A DNA stretch of 64,000 bases from Diphasiastrum complanatum (Eukaryota; Streptophyta; Lycopodiopsida; Lycopodiales; Lycopodiaceae), in assembly GCA_029204225.1 (NCBI GenBank), contig MU831832.1, positions 1 to 64,000 of the forward strand. Reading direction: 5' to 3'. Positions 10,174 through 21,885 of the stretch are shown here, one piece after another. Under the pieces are notes generated by a model. The model was not told where the DNA came from. It worked only from the letters and a program-made list of their open reading frames with translations, and did no database searches. Position 1 is the stretch's first letter. Each line of letters starts with the position of its first letter. The position numbers and the translations under genes were made by a program.

Positions 10174-11240
10174 CCTGCTTTTCCATCAGGCAGTTGGATT
10201 GAAACTGTGCCTATTCCCTTGATCATGCATATTTCACCATTTGCTTGTGAAACAGATGTCCCATTATCCAATGTCTTCAAGCTACTGAACCATTTCTTGT
10301 TACCTGTCATGTGTCTTGTGGCTCCTGATTCAATATACCATGCTTGATCATCTTGATTAGATGACAATGTAGATATGAAGATGCTAGAGTCTTCAATCTC
10401 ACCTTCATCGACAAGGTTACTTGCTTGTTTTGGTTTTTCCTTGTCTTGTTCCACCAGGAATTTGCGACATTCACTCTTCCAGTGGCCCTTTTTACCACAA
10501 TAGAAGCACTTGCCTTTCTTTTTAGTTTTGCTGGAAGATCCCTCATCCTCCTGAAACTTGGCAAATTGTTGTTTAGTCTTCTTCTTGCCCTTGCCTTTGC
10601 CCTGTTTTTGGCGTGTTGCAAGTGCCTGATCATCAGTATTTTGACGTCTAGCTTTCACCATTTCTCGTCGTTGCTCTTCCTGCATCAAGATTCCTATGAG
10701 CTCGTCAAAGCTTGGCAATATTTCTCTTGAGACTATTCCGCTCACAAACATCTGATAGGGTGCTGCAATGCCGCATAATGCATTATGCACCAGTTCCACA
10801 TCACGTATGCGCTCTCCAATAGAATGCAGTTCATCTCTCATTGTCTTGATTCTGGTCATGTACGTCTGAATGTGCTCTCCTTGCTCCATGTGGGCACTAT
10901 TCAACTTTGACTTCAGAAACATGATTCTTGACGGATTTGACATCTCGAACTGCTCCTTTAGCACATCCCATGCCTGTCTGGGTATAATAGCATCACAAAT
11001 GTGGGTAACGATGTGATCTTTCACTGACAAGTTAATGAAGGTCAAAGCTTTCCTCATCTTTTTGTCGAACACTTTGATGTCTGCTTCATTTGGCGGCCTT
11101 CTCTCATCACCTGTGATGACTTCCCACGCATCTTTCTCCATCAGTATGTTTTTCATTTTGAATTTCCACACTGCATAGTTGGAAATCCCGCCCAATTTGC
11201 TACTTTCACTCAAAATGGACTCTCCCATGTTTGCCATCAC
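10170..11240 (-). CDS. gag: Copia Gag and protease N-terminus of element D
   Basis: 356 codons on the minus strand. The Gag body has SNYAVWKFKMKNILM and a conserved SRIMFLKSKLNS region. A lysine-rich basic stretch follows, then the zinc knuckle CFYCGKKGHWKSEC near residue 244. The protease segment reads WYIESGATRHMTG near 301-313: the catalytic aspartate of the usual DSG is replaced by glutamate, which should inactivate it. The frame ends at LPDGKAG through a one-base deletion, and the next frame continues with IREVPYVPGLKKNLL of Pol. It is otherwise uninterrupted. Confidence 0.92.
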   Translation of the reverse strand: MMANMGESILSESSKLGGISNYAVWKFKMKNILMEKDAWEVITGDERRPPNEADIKVFDKKMRKALTFINLSVKDHIVTHICDAIIPRQAWDVLKEQFEMSNPSRIMFLKSKLNSAHMEQGEHIQTYMTRIKTMRDELHSIGERIRDVELVHNALCGIAAPYQMFVSGIVSREILPSFDELIGILMQEEQRREMVKARRQNTDDQALATRQKQGKGKGKKKTKQQFAKFQEDEGSSSKTKKKGKCFYCGKKGHWKSECRKFLVEQDKEKPKQASNLVDEGEIEDSSIFISTLSSNQDDQAWYIESGATRHMTGNKKWFSSLKTLDNGTSVSQANGEICMIKGIGTVSIQLPDGKAG

Positions 11241-12534
11241 AAAACTTCTTAAAACTTCTGCCTTAGGCTAAGAACAGTATGTTGAGGCCAACAGTGATGT
11301 CAAAAGCTGAAAATAATGACCTGCACTTTTTTTCTTACCAAGCCACTCGCCGCTTTTCCACCAATTGAAAGCCAAATTGGCGTCACCTTCCGAAATGCAC
11401 TTAGTCGTCAACTCCCAACAACGCGCCCAGTGGAATGGTGAAACTACTTCTGACGTACTCCGAACACTTTCTCCGCTGCAACTGCTCTGTTTTGTTGTAC
11501 CGTATTTGCAGGTACAGTCCGGGTGCCCTTCGTTTGGAGGTTATAGCCTTTCGTTTGGGTCAAAATGGGCAAAGGACCCAAAAATAGGGACTTTTCTAGC
11601 TTTTGAACTGTTTCTTCACTTTGAAGAAACTTCACTCTTCACTTGTGAAGGGACCCAACTCAACTTTCAATATGAAAATTTTTAATGAAGTTGAAGGCCA
11701 AAATCCACTTCAATTCTTCAGGACCCTGTTTAAAGCTCATCCAATAGCTGAACCAGATCTTGTGGTTCACATTTCTCTCCCATCACAGATGCTGGACCGT
11801 TGATTCATTTGACACCTCATCCACAGGTTCAAAGGACATCTGGGCATCGAACTAAACTCTTGCAGACGCTATGGTCTTCGATACACTATGCTAAGTGTTT
11901 CTGTTGGGCGCGCGAACAGCCTGCGACTTCCCTGCCTGCGGCTGTGCCTTCCTTCCCTGAAAAATGTTGGATCAACCTCTCCTGTACATCGTTTTGAACA
12001 CGATCTGAGGCCTGGAGTAGGGTCGCCCTACTGAATCCATGACTTTAGAGTCAGTCAGGAAATTCCGTGGAGAAACGGTGATTTTAGCTCAACTTGACAA
12101 AGTGGCTTTTTCACCTTTTTACCGCAAATCTGCTAGGTTAACTGTCTGGAGACAAATCTTTGACACAAACCTCAGAATCTCTCCAAGGCTCATTGACAAT
12201 GTGATTAGCTTCCTTCCTGTCCTTACGGCATCCAAAACGGTGCAAAAACAGTGAAGAAATCACCAATTATGTATAAAAACCGTAACCCCAAGTCCGGTTT
12301 CAATTTTCAACTGGCTTCGAAACTGTCAATTTTTCACCAAATTTTTCCCTGTCTGATGCTATGCACAGGCTAATAATCCCTCTGCTGAGCTTAGCAAGCC
12401 TCTATAAATTAGAAACCGTGCACCAGTGCTTCTCTTTCCATCTTCACCCCGCCGTAAAACCCTGAACTCTCAGAAGACAATTCTTCCGAAGCTCTCTTCA
12501 ACGGCGACACTGTACTGTGTACACTCCTTGTACG
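11241..12534 (-). other. Untranslated leader of element D
   Basis: About 1.3 kb between the primer-binding site and gag, more GC-rich than its surroundings. It holds only short, unconvincing ORFs. On the plus strand a CTATAAATTAG box lies near 12,402, but no gene follows it. Confidence 0.5.
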
Positions 12535-12548
12535 GCTCTGATACCAAC
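12535..12548 (-). promoter_or_regulatory. Primer-binding site of element D
   Basis: The plus strand reads GGCTCTGATACCAA, the reverse complement of TTGGTATCAGAGCC, the initiator-methionine tRNA complement used by copia elements. Confidence 0.85.
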
Positions 12549-12825
12549 TTAGAATTTGCTTTGCACATGAACACAGATCATGCTAGACAGTAACACAGAC
12601 ATAAAATCACTCTCCTCAACAAGCTCACATAGCAACTGTATTTCTCAAAATGAAATTACACTGTACATATAGTTGTTCACTCAGACAACCCATGCATGAC
12701 CCAGGTTGTCGTTGGCGGGACGCGTGTCCCATCGACTTGCCTCGTGGCGAGGCCAACTGATCCTTATCCACTGATAGGACCCACAATACAGTAACACAGT
12801 GATTCTAACTTTAATTCTAACTAAA
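12549..12825 (-). repeat. Putative 5' LTR of element D
   Basis: The interval next to the primer-binding site begins and ends with related inverted sequence (TTAGAAT at 12,551 and ATTCTAAC at about 12,817), the kind of short terminal inversion LTRs have. Clean TG and CA ends are not visible and there is no second copy to compare, so the limits are approximate. Confidence 0.4.
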
Positions 12826-13880
12826 ATATCTTACAATCCTTTAAGGCTACTTACGCCAGTCTTTGCATATGTACAAAAGTTGGTAACCGCTTCACCGCCT
12901 TTTGGATATTTGGTTGTCCAGCTGTTTTTAGGGCTGGTGATACGTTTGGCGACGTCCGTTTGCCAATGTGAGAAAAAAAAATGCAAAAAAGCCAAAAAAA
13001 ACCCGAAGGTGTCTGTTAGACTGAAGGTATGTAGATCCTGAAGACGCCCTTAGATTTTAAGATAGCGAAAAATCCGAAGGTGTCTTAGTTTTAAGGCAAC
13101 AAAAAAAATGAAGGTGTCTTAAAATGGCATTTTGGGTTTTGTGTCGCTTTTCTCGCAAAAAGGCAAAAAAGGCGAAGGTGGTCTAGAAATGGTTTTTAAG
13201 TCATTCTGGCCGGTATGTCGCATTTTTCGTAAAGGCATGAAAAAGGGCGAAGAAGGCAAAAGCAAAGGTGCCTTAAATCATTTAAGGCATAAATGGGAAA
13301 AAAAAACTTAAAAGAAAAACGTGAAGGTTCAAAATCATGTTGTCGGCCTTCTGTTTTCAAGATGCTCATTACTTAACGATTTTTAAGAATGAGCATAAGA
13401 AATCTAACAGGAGGGGGGTATAACCCAAGTATCAATTCACCGTATAGAACCTAACATTTGTTAATGGCTTTTAGCAAGTGTCTATTTTAGCAATAATCAT
13501 TTTTGAAATGATTTTTTATTAATTTTCATAAAAATAGTATATATTGGGAACCAGATATAGGAACCGATGGTTCTTATAGAAAACCGGTCCAGACCTATTT
13601 TTGAAAATCAAAAAAGCCGACAATATAGTATAGTAAAGAAACTGGCGAGAACTGAAGAGCGAGCCTAGCCATGTAATTATGCACATAGGCATGCTTCGCA
13701 TATCTAGGCGTAATCCGATATTGCAATTATATTGCTAATTTCGAGAGACTAGTTGCACTAGTCTCAAATTTAGTTATTACATACATGTCTTTTGTTCGTC
13801 TCAATGCATTTATCTAGTTTGTTTGATGTATTGCTGATCATTTCTAATTTTGTGTTCCATCCATTGTCAACTACCAAGAT
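12826..13880. other. Intergenic DNA with degenerate GAAGGTGTCTTA repeats
   Basis: No gene is recognisable. From about 12,990 to 13,330 the phrase GAAGGTGTCTTA and runs of AAAAAAGGC recur irregularly. From 13,500 on the sequence is plain AT-rich spacer. Confidence 0.5.
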
Positions 13881-13886
13881 ACACCG

Positions 13887-15800
13887 ATGCAAATGGTGAA
13901 TTCACGTTCGTCATCTTCAGATAATGAGGTAGGACCATCACATATAGGATCAAAGGCCTGGCATGATGTAAGTATGCACTGCAACGAGAGCGATGTACCA
14001 CTATATCACATGTTCGCATGTATGGTCAGATTGAGAGGGAGTCATTATTTCTATGGACAAAGGTCGGTTCTTTGGTGAGTTCTACTTTGCAAAGCTCTTT
14101 GTATTGCCAAAAAACATGATTGCATGTTCCTTTTCCATGTATGTTATTTGGCGCCCTTTCTGATTAGAGAAATATTATGTTATTCTTGATTGTTGTTGCA
14201 CTTGTATTGTGCAGGACGATGACTCACACTCACATGACTATCGAAGAATTCAACCAGATGTTGCCATGCAATCCGCAAGATTCAGACGTGCAAGCGCACG
14301 AGAGCCACCACTTTCCTCGCATACACCACCCGTGGACTTGCACAAAGATATGTCCCGAGGAGACACAGCACACGAGGATGTGCCATTCACATCGCATGAT
14401 AATGAGGGGGACATGGATGACATGATGCATGCATTCTTCACAAGCCCACTCGAGGCCACATTGACAAGGGAAAAAGAGATGATACATGGCTTGGCATCCA
14501 CTCCTTTGTACGAGGGTGCACAAATGTCAAAGTTGCGACATTGTATGCTACTTTTGAACTTGCAAACTAAGTACGGGTGGTCAGATGCGAGCGTCACGAA
14601 GTTGTTTGGGTAAGCTTGCTTGTTTCATGTGTGTTATAGACAAATTGCTCTAATCTTGTTTTATTTTAATTCATGCGTTGTGAGAAACTATATATAACTA
14701 ATTACATAAATTTATATTTTGTCACAGTTTGTTCAAGAAAATGTTGCCCCCAGATAACACCATGGCGACGTCTCGACAAGAAGCCAAGAAAATGCTATCC
14801 GCGGTCAGCATGGATTACAAGAGCATCCATGCATGTCCCAATGATTGCATCTTATATCGAGATGAGTTTGAGGAGGCAAGCATGTGTCCACGTTGTGGGG
14901 AACACTGCTACAGGCAAGATTTACAAGGAGTGACCATACCCGCCAAGGTGGTAAGACATTTTTCCATCATACCCAGGATACGCCACATGTTTAAGTGTAG
15001 TTCCATCACGGAGCTAATGACATGGCAGTCGAGCAATCGTTCATCCGACGATACTATGAGAATCCCTGCCGATTCTCCAGCATGGAAGCACGTGGATGCT
15101 ACCTAGCATGAGTTTAGGGACGAGCCTTGCCATTTGCATTTGGGGTTGGCCATGGATGGTGTGAATCCATTCAGTTTGCGCTCCACATCATGGTCCACTT
15201 GGCCAGTTGTCTTTGTAAACTACAACATCCCCCCTTGGCTAAGTATAAAGAAGGGGCACCTAATGCTCGCCCTTCTTATCCTGGAAAAATACAAGGTAAA
15301 AAATATGGACGTGTATATGGCTCCCTTGATAGATGAGCTAAAGATATGGCAAGGAATTCAAGTGAGCATTATATCAAGACCACTGAGACAAAGAGATTTT
15401 GTGGTAAAGGGGATCTTCATGTGGATGATGCACGACTTTCCTGGCTATGGGGAAAGTTCAGTTGAGATATCCTTGCTATTGGTTTGATTCATGGTATTAT
15501 ATTAAATTTTATGTGCATTCACAAATTTTCTTTCAATTCAAACATTGGACTCACGATTAAGTTGGTTGTTTTGTCTCAATGTAGGGCTCCAAACTAGTGG
15601 TTACAATGTGTGCCCCGTTTGTGGCGCGTATTTGCAAGCACATCACTCACAACATCTACGAAAGATGGTTTATGAGGGGCACACTCCACCCTATGCGTGA
15701 TGGACTTGTTGGCCAACATCCTCAATCCATGAAGGTACAATACATATTTGGGCCAATTAATGGTACATGTCATTTGTTTATTTTATGATTACTCGCTTTA
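13887..15800 (+). pseudogene. Decayed CACTA (En/Spm) TNP2-type transposase
   Basis: Several exons of the TNP2 family (PF02992) can be read. The first clear one (about 14,209-14,611) ends with SKLRHCMLLLNLQTKYGWSD and a GGTAAG donor. The next starts at about 14,728 after TTTGTCACAG and has SIHACPNDCILYRDEFE and the zinc-like CPRCGEHCYR. An in-frame TAG at 15,104-15,106 interrupts it, then it continues HLGLAMDGVNPF, NYNIPPWLSIKKGHL, VYMAPLIDELK and MHDFPGYGE. After an intron, a third exon at about 15,586 reads GLQTSGYNVCPVCGAYL and HLRKMVYEGH before losing frame. The product would have bound and cut element ends. The in-frame stop, the frameshift and the missing C-terminal half make it inactive. 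No CACTA terminal repeats were found. Confidence 0.85.
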
Positions 15801-16083
15801 TGTTTCCTCTAACGATACATAATCTGTATTAAATGTGTGTACTTGTTTCCGCTCCCCCCGCGACTCATTTTAGAAACTATCTTTCAAAAAAATGCTCAAA
15901 AAAAGCCTTGGAAATCGTCCGTCCCCTTGTAGTGGATGATGTTGATGAAGAATCATCGACATTACTTGAATCATTCACTTTTCTGATTTTTCTAATTGAA
16001 CTCTTGAAGCATCACCCTCAACTTGGACATCTGGATGAAAATTCGTTGGTGTACTTTTGGTTGTTGCACATTGTTGGCTTGTA
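15801..16083. other. Spacer after the + strand CACTA remnant
   Basis: No recognisable coding or repeat structure. This may be further decayed transposon sequence. Confidence 0.4.
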
Positions 16084-17540
16084 TCATTGAATGATTTCAT
16101 TGTCTATTCCCATTTTTCTTTTTGAAGTTCTTCGCAATGGATAGCCAATTGGATTGAGTAATCTAGCGAACATGCCATTGGCATGGATGTGACTATAGTA
16201 GTCTTGAGCTTCTATTGGAATTGATCCAGATAGTAATGAACATAATGTGGCTCGTTCAACAAATAATGCAGCGTTAGTGTCCTTGTGGATTGATTGTAAG
16301 AAGCTATTGAATGAATATCTATCAAAGAGCACCATTTCATGAATTTTTCTTGATCAAAGACTCTTCTACATTCACTTTTAAAATGTCTCCAATTCCATTC
16401 CATGGAATTTTGAACATGTTGCCACCAATATCCAACAAATCCTATAAAATACGATGTCACAAAAGTGACTTTATCGAAATTGGAACTTGCATGACAATAG
16501 AAGTAATAGTTCATGAAACTCAGTCATTCACTTATTTTCATTGAATGGCTTTGACCATCATAAGTAGGGATAGTCAAAATGCCCTGTAGTTTCTTATTTC
16601 TGATTATAGCACAACTCATTACTTGTTGTAGATAATAACTGCCATGATATGGATTGCTTTTCATGATTGCTCGTAATTGAGGTTCAAGTCCATGAATGTA
16701 GCATATCACATTAGTTTTTTCAATTAGAAATTGAACACATTCAACTATTTTAGCAAAGTGCATACTATATTCTTCAATAGTAGATGTTTGTCAAATGAAA
16801 TACCATTTGTAAAATAATTCACGTGAAAAGACTTCAATAGCCTTTTCTCGGAACAATCACCAACCATTTGTCGAGCATGCCAATGTTTCATATTTGATCG
16901 AGTATTGCCACCAGATAAGCACAAGAAATCTGAATTCAAATAGGGTATTTGGGTCCTTCTTAGGCCACCATGCAATTTCAATACCTATATTATGGTGTTG
17001 AAGATCCACAGCCAAAAACTTGTTAGTGTGTTCAACAACGTTTTGGGGGTTTAGAATAACTTTGACATGAATATGAAGGGCCTTGTGCTCTCACAGATGA
17101 CACTCAATGAATGTGGCTAAGATAAATGAAGGTGAATGCAGAGGTGGAGGAACTGTATTACCTTTAAGTACATCTACCCAAGATTGGGACAACCGTATGA
17201 TACTATTCTACCTAATTTTCAAGCTGTTGGAGTTTAGCTGAAGTAGCTACGTGAGAAGGCATGTCACTCTTGATAATTACAACTTTAGTCTTGAGTTCTT
17301 TGATGTAAGTATCTAGCTTCTTGAGGTGCGATTGCCAACTAGAAGTAGAAAATCATGAGAAGCTAGTCTTTCTCTATGATTGTTGAGATATTTGAACATT
17401 CGAAGGGGTTCTTCACGAAGAAGAGTGAATGCGGCAAATGATGATAGAGAATTTACTAGGAAAGTTGGAGCCAAAGGGAGAGCTACAATAGCTTCACTAT
17501 TGAAAATAGGATTCAATGGTGAAATGGATACTATCAAAAA
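16084..17540 (-). pseudogene. Degenerate retrotransposon gag-like debris
   Basis: One minus-strand frame, with a single stop near 16,524, reads a Gag-like block. It has PTYDGQ, then FMNYYFYCHASSNFDKV, then the tryptophan pair of FVGYWWQHVQ and WRHFKSECRRVF. These resemble the Gag domain PF03732 (WW and W-x-x-FK motifs). A segment resembling the part normally downstream of that domain (HFAKIVECVQFL, YIHGLEPQLRAIM) lies upstream instead, so the order is permuted or two fragments are joined. 16,745-17,540 holds only short ORFs. Low confidence. Confidence 0.35.
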
Positions 17541-18828
17541 TTGAAAATTTGAACTACATCTCTCTCATTAAGAAATTCAAAGGAAAATTTCATAATTCTG
17601 GCAAATTTGATCCAACTTCACTAAACTGATCATAGATTTCTTATTAATGATCCAAATCACAAAAACGCAGTATCTCTAAAAATCTAAGAGCAACTTCTAT
17701 TAGCCTATATAATCATATCAATGATTGGCAATGATTTGATAAGCCAAATTAGCAATAGAACAAGTTTGAAATTTTTGAAGGAAAACTAACAAAACCCAGA
17801 AAACAAGAACGATTATAACTTCTTCAATACTAATCCACATGACTTGAAAATAGGATCATATTAAAGCTAAAAAAAAACTCTAAAGTCTTATGAAAAGAAA
17901 TCAAAAGAAGTAATCGAAATTCAAGCAAGTTGAAAAACCAAATTATCATCACCTTTTTTGACAACTTTAAGGAAGATTGCAATAACTATTAACATGCTGA
18001 CCAAAAAAAAGAGAAATGATAGAAGACCCATTTTTCGTAATATTAAATGCCTATATTCAAAATACTTTGCAAATTTTATATTATCATGTTAAAAATGTAT
18101 CATTTTTTACTAAGAATTAAAATCATACTAAAAAAGTTAGATATTGAATTTTGACAACATATTCAATTTTGCACGTATTTTAAACTAATTGATAAAAAAA
18201 AAATCATTAAATATAAAAATACTGAAATCAACAAAAAAAATTATTTTACTTATTTGAAAAATTATCATGTAACAAATATTCTGGAATATTAATTTTTTTT
18301 ATTTGAAATAATATTTTATGAATGCAATATAAATTCTTTTTTTTTTAAATTTCAGTTTTTTAGAATAATAATTTGCACATATCTAAAAAAATTTATGTAA
18401 TTTGATTTTATAACACACAAACTCTAATTTTACAAAAAGTTACTTAAATACTACATGACTTTTGAAAATATTTTTTAAAAAAATTAAAAATCTTTTTTTT
18501 TTAAATATCATAATTAAGAGCTTGAAATTTCATTAATAAATTTTGATATTTTAAAAGATAAAAAATATTACTAATCTTAATAATATTTATTAACTTTTGA
18601 AAAACATTATTTTAGAACAAATTTAAAATAGTATTGTCATTCCAAAACAACATTCATTAAAACAAACATTTATTGAATTTGTATTAAAAGATTAACATTG
18701 AAAATAAATTTTAAAATATTCGAAAATATTTTAGATAGCAAATAATATTAAAAAATATAAATGAATTTAAAAACTTCATGTCACAAAAGTTTGAAATTCA
18801 TATATAATTTTCAAAATGATGAAAATAG
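17541..18828. other. Strongly AT-rich spacer
   Basis: No genes. 18,000-18,800 in particular consists of A and T runs with little G or C. Confidence 0.7.
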
Positions 18829-19104
18829 TCATGTACATACTTTCCAAAAATCATCAAGGTCATTGACGTCTTTGGGCTTTTCAGGAGGAGACTTAATAGA
18901 GACAACGACATCTTCTTCAACAGTTTCGTCTACAATGACAACATTATAATCTTGAACTAGGACATCTGCAAAGTCTCTTGTGTCACCCACTTTCCCACTA
19001 GCGGGAGGTTGTGGTTCTTTCGGTAGTGGAATTACAGAGTCTTTGTCATCTGTAGACTTTTCTACCTCAGTTAATTCATCTGACAAAACTAAGATAGATT
19101 TCAT
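18829..19104 (-). CDS. Small acidic ORF, unrecognised
   Basis: 91 codons, strongly acidic and proline-rich in the middle (IPLPKEPQPPASGK, SIKSPPEKPKDVNDLDD). It has no membrane segment or family motif I recognise. It may be a fragment of a larger retroelement Gag or a chance frame in a less AT-rich island. The frame is open a few codons upstream of the ATG. Confidence 0.25.
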   Translation of the reverse strand: MKSILVLSDELTEVEKSTDDKDSVIPLPKEPQPPASGKVGDTRDFADVLVQDYNVVIVDETVEEDVVVSIKSPPEKPKDVNDLDDFWKVCT

Positions 19105-21885
19105 TCGTATTTTTACAAATTTTACTAAGCTAGAATCTAATTCTATAGTAGCAATATGCCTATCTTTTTACACAGCGCATGCGTTTGTAGTGCCGCTACC
19201 GCCAAACAAATCTGAAACTCAATCTACTAGGTGTAAAAAAATTTCAATAAGATAATTTATTAATTGTTGTGGCTTTTGATAAGGACAAGCCACAAAACCT
19301 GTCATCGGATTTTTTTTGTTACTATTGGAAATTAGAACAAGTTCTTTAAACTAGTCAGGTTGGTGATGTTGTAGTGCAACATAGAGCGTTTGCTATCCAG
19401 TGAATAATAACCAATGGTTATGTATTCAATTTCATTGCATAGTCATGCACCACACATTGCGAACATTGGGCTTGTATCTAAAAAAAAAAAAGTAAGTTAT
19501 TATTTTAAACAATGATCTATACTAAGCATAGATTATATAAAATCAAAACAACTGAAATATTGCAACTATCAAGGTACATTATCAATGTTGATGAATGCAA
19601 GTTTTGTTCGACAAGTGCTATACAGTTCTCACTCTCTGTAACGTTTGTTTATTTCCTTGTTTCTCGTCACCTATTTTGTGTGATTGATTTTTGCTCAAGG
19701 AGAGTCTTCTGCAGAGCATCTCCAAAACACATTTTCATTCATCTATCCATCTTCAGATTCCCTTGTACATTAGTTTAGGATTTTTGAGAAATATCGGAAA
19801 TCCATGTACAATCAGAGTTAATTCCTACATCTCATTGTCATATTTATCTTCGAGTCAACTAAAGTAAGATCGAAACAAATTTAGTTAAAATTTGTTTAAT
19901 CTTTAGTCCAGTTGCATGTTCAACGTGTTTCAGCTACGTGTTTCACATGCCGCTCCAATCTTGAGCATGAACAATTACAAGCAATTACATCCCCACCAAC
20001 AAATTTTTTTTTTTGGGGGGGGGGAGAGAGAGTGGATTTGCTTGGATCCACTGGAGCAGTTGCGCTGCCAGCAACAACATCAGCAAGATCGACAGCCAAG
20101 GTCACAAGTCTAATATGAAAAAAACAAGACTAAAGAAGACAGATGGGTAATCCAAAAAGACTCAATCAGAAGAAGTACCCCAGTCACGATGAAGATCCTT
20201 CAGAAAGAAAAACACAAGCATTGGAACATCAGTCTCTTTCTTCAACCGACCTATTGCCATACTTCTGCGCCATTCTCATGCCTATCGTCCACACCATCTA
20301 CCAATGTCACCACCTCTGCCCTACCTTCCATCTATTTGTTTATCATCAGTTTACTGTTTTTCTGATAAATCCCTAGTTTTGTTATAGTCCTACCAAAGCA
20401 GTTGAAAGATCATTGCAAGTGTCTTGCAAAGACCAATTGACACCTACAATGGTTGATCAGTCAAACGAAGACCTAAGAAGCAGGCGAAACAGCTAGAAGA
20501 ACTAAAAAGAAATATCCAAGAAGCTGAGGAGGAAAGGACAAAAACTTAAGCAACAGATGAGCCAAATCAATCTTGATCAAAAGAGACTCTCGGGAGCAAT
20601 GATAGTTGGATCCCCTCCTATGAAGCCCAAAGAGATCCAAAAGTAAAGGATCAAAAGAAAGAGCTGTAGAAAAAGAAAGATGAAGACAACCGTGAACCTG
20701 CAAATAAAGCAAGCTCCTCACCCAGCAAGTGGTGGTCAAAGTTCGATATTGCAAAAGTCCAAGGCTGCAACTGTAGAACTATCAGTTCCTTCACCCTACC
20801 ACCAAGTCTACATCATGTTTTCTTACTGTTACCAAACCGTCCATCCAAAACTGTTCCTACCACCAATTTTTTATGAATCCATCCCCTTGAGACTAATAAT
20901 CAAGTTTGTGCAACCTGCAGATCAAAGGTTTTCCTTGAGACTGGAACTTTAACTGAGAGAATAACCACGGAAACACCCAAAAGCAAATGGAGGATACAGA
21001 CCTCCCAGAAGATAGAATCTGCCAAGAAACCAAAGATGAAACCATCCATGGCAAATACAAGTGACAAAACAAAGAGACATGAGGAAAGCACTCGAGCATG
21101 CAAGTTGTGAAGCTACTGAGAGCTCTCCAATTTTGAGAATGTCAACCACCTATAGCAATAAGACAATCTGATCCAATCGCGACAACTTGTAATAAACAGT
21201 TTTTGTGATAAAGACTGGCAACAATAAGCACTTGGTTTTATGTAAGCAAACGAGGATCTACACTTTTCCAAGTGACAATCAAAGACTCCAATGCCGAAGC
21301 GGAGCGACATCGTCCAGTATGAGTTGCAGTGGGTCTTGCAACACATTAGAGTTCAGCACCATAAAAATGGGCTTGTGCTCGTGAAAACTCGGTTCTATCA
21401 GATTCTTATCCGTTGAATGGGTTTGTGGATGGCTCGTGTATTTGGGCCCGCATTCAGTAGAACCTATGACATCTGATTTGTTCATCTATAGGGGACCTGA
21501 TCTCGTAGAGATAATCTTCTGGGATTTCAGGTTCTATATATTTGTTCATTGAGTACTATTGTGTCTTTTTTGTGTTGGGTATGTGTTTCTGGTGTTTTTG
21601 GATTTTTTTTGGATTTTTGGTTTTTTTTTTTTTTTGAATTTTGGGTATTTTTTAGATATTTAGGGTATTGAAGGAAGTAAAGGTGGAGACTCGGTATGAA
21701 AAAGGCTTTTTATTGTATGAGTTTTATTTTTGAGATTTTTTTGGTGTTCATGCCTTTTTTTTCTTTTTTTTTTCAGTCTCAAAGGCTTTGGGGAGATGGT
21801 GGTTCAGTTGAAATGCCAATCAGAGGTGTCTTCTGAAAGTTCTATGATCTGGCATGGAGTTGGTAGGTTGAGATGGTGAGAAATT
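19105..21885. other. Intergenic DNA without a supported gene
   Basis: Only short overlapping ORFs on both strands. A T-run/G-run/GA tract occurs at about 20,006-20,035. 20,480-20,545 could encode a short lysine/glutamate-rich coiled coil (KQLEELKRNIQEAEEE), but stops follow it. 21,600-21,780 is T-rich. If the gypsy element at 21.9-25.0 kb continues leftward, its body would lie here, but I see no gag or pol motifs. Confidence 0.5.

Larger units (their letters stand above)
7798..12825 (-). mobile_element. Ty1/copia retrotransposon D, 3'-truncated within RT
   Basis: On the minus strand this reads putative LTR (12,825-12,549), primer-binding site, 1.3-kb leader, gag with protease, then pol as far as RT. 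RNase H, the polypurine tract and the 3' LTR are missing. The sequence switches to fragment C just after the RT motif NTPIEPGKRLS. Its proteins differ clearly from A and E and match the remnants at 42.4-43.0 kb, 47.6/53.7 kb and 61.0 kb, so this family is common here. Confidence 0.88.

Noticed and set aside
12402-12540. Plus-strand promoter and 5' UTR of a host gene
   Set aside because: A TATA-like box is present, but the region is the leader of element D and no coding exon follows.
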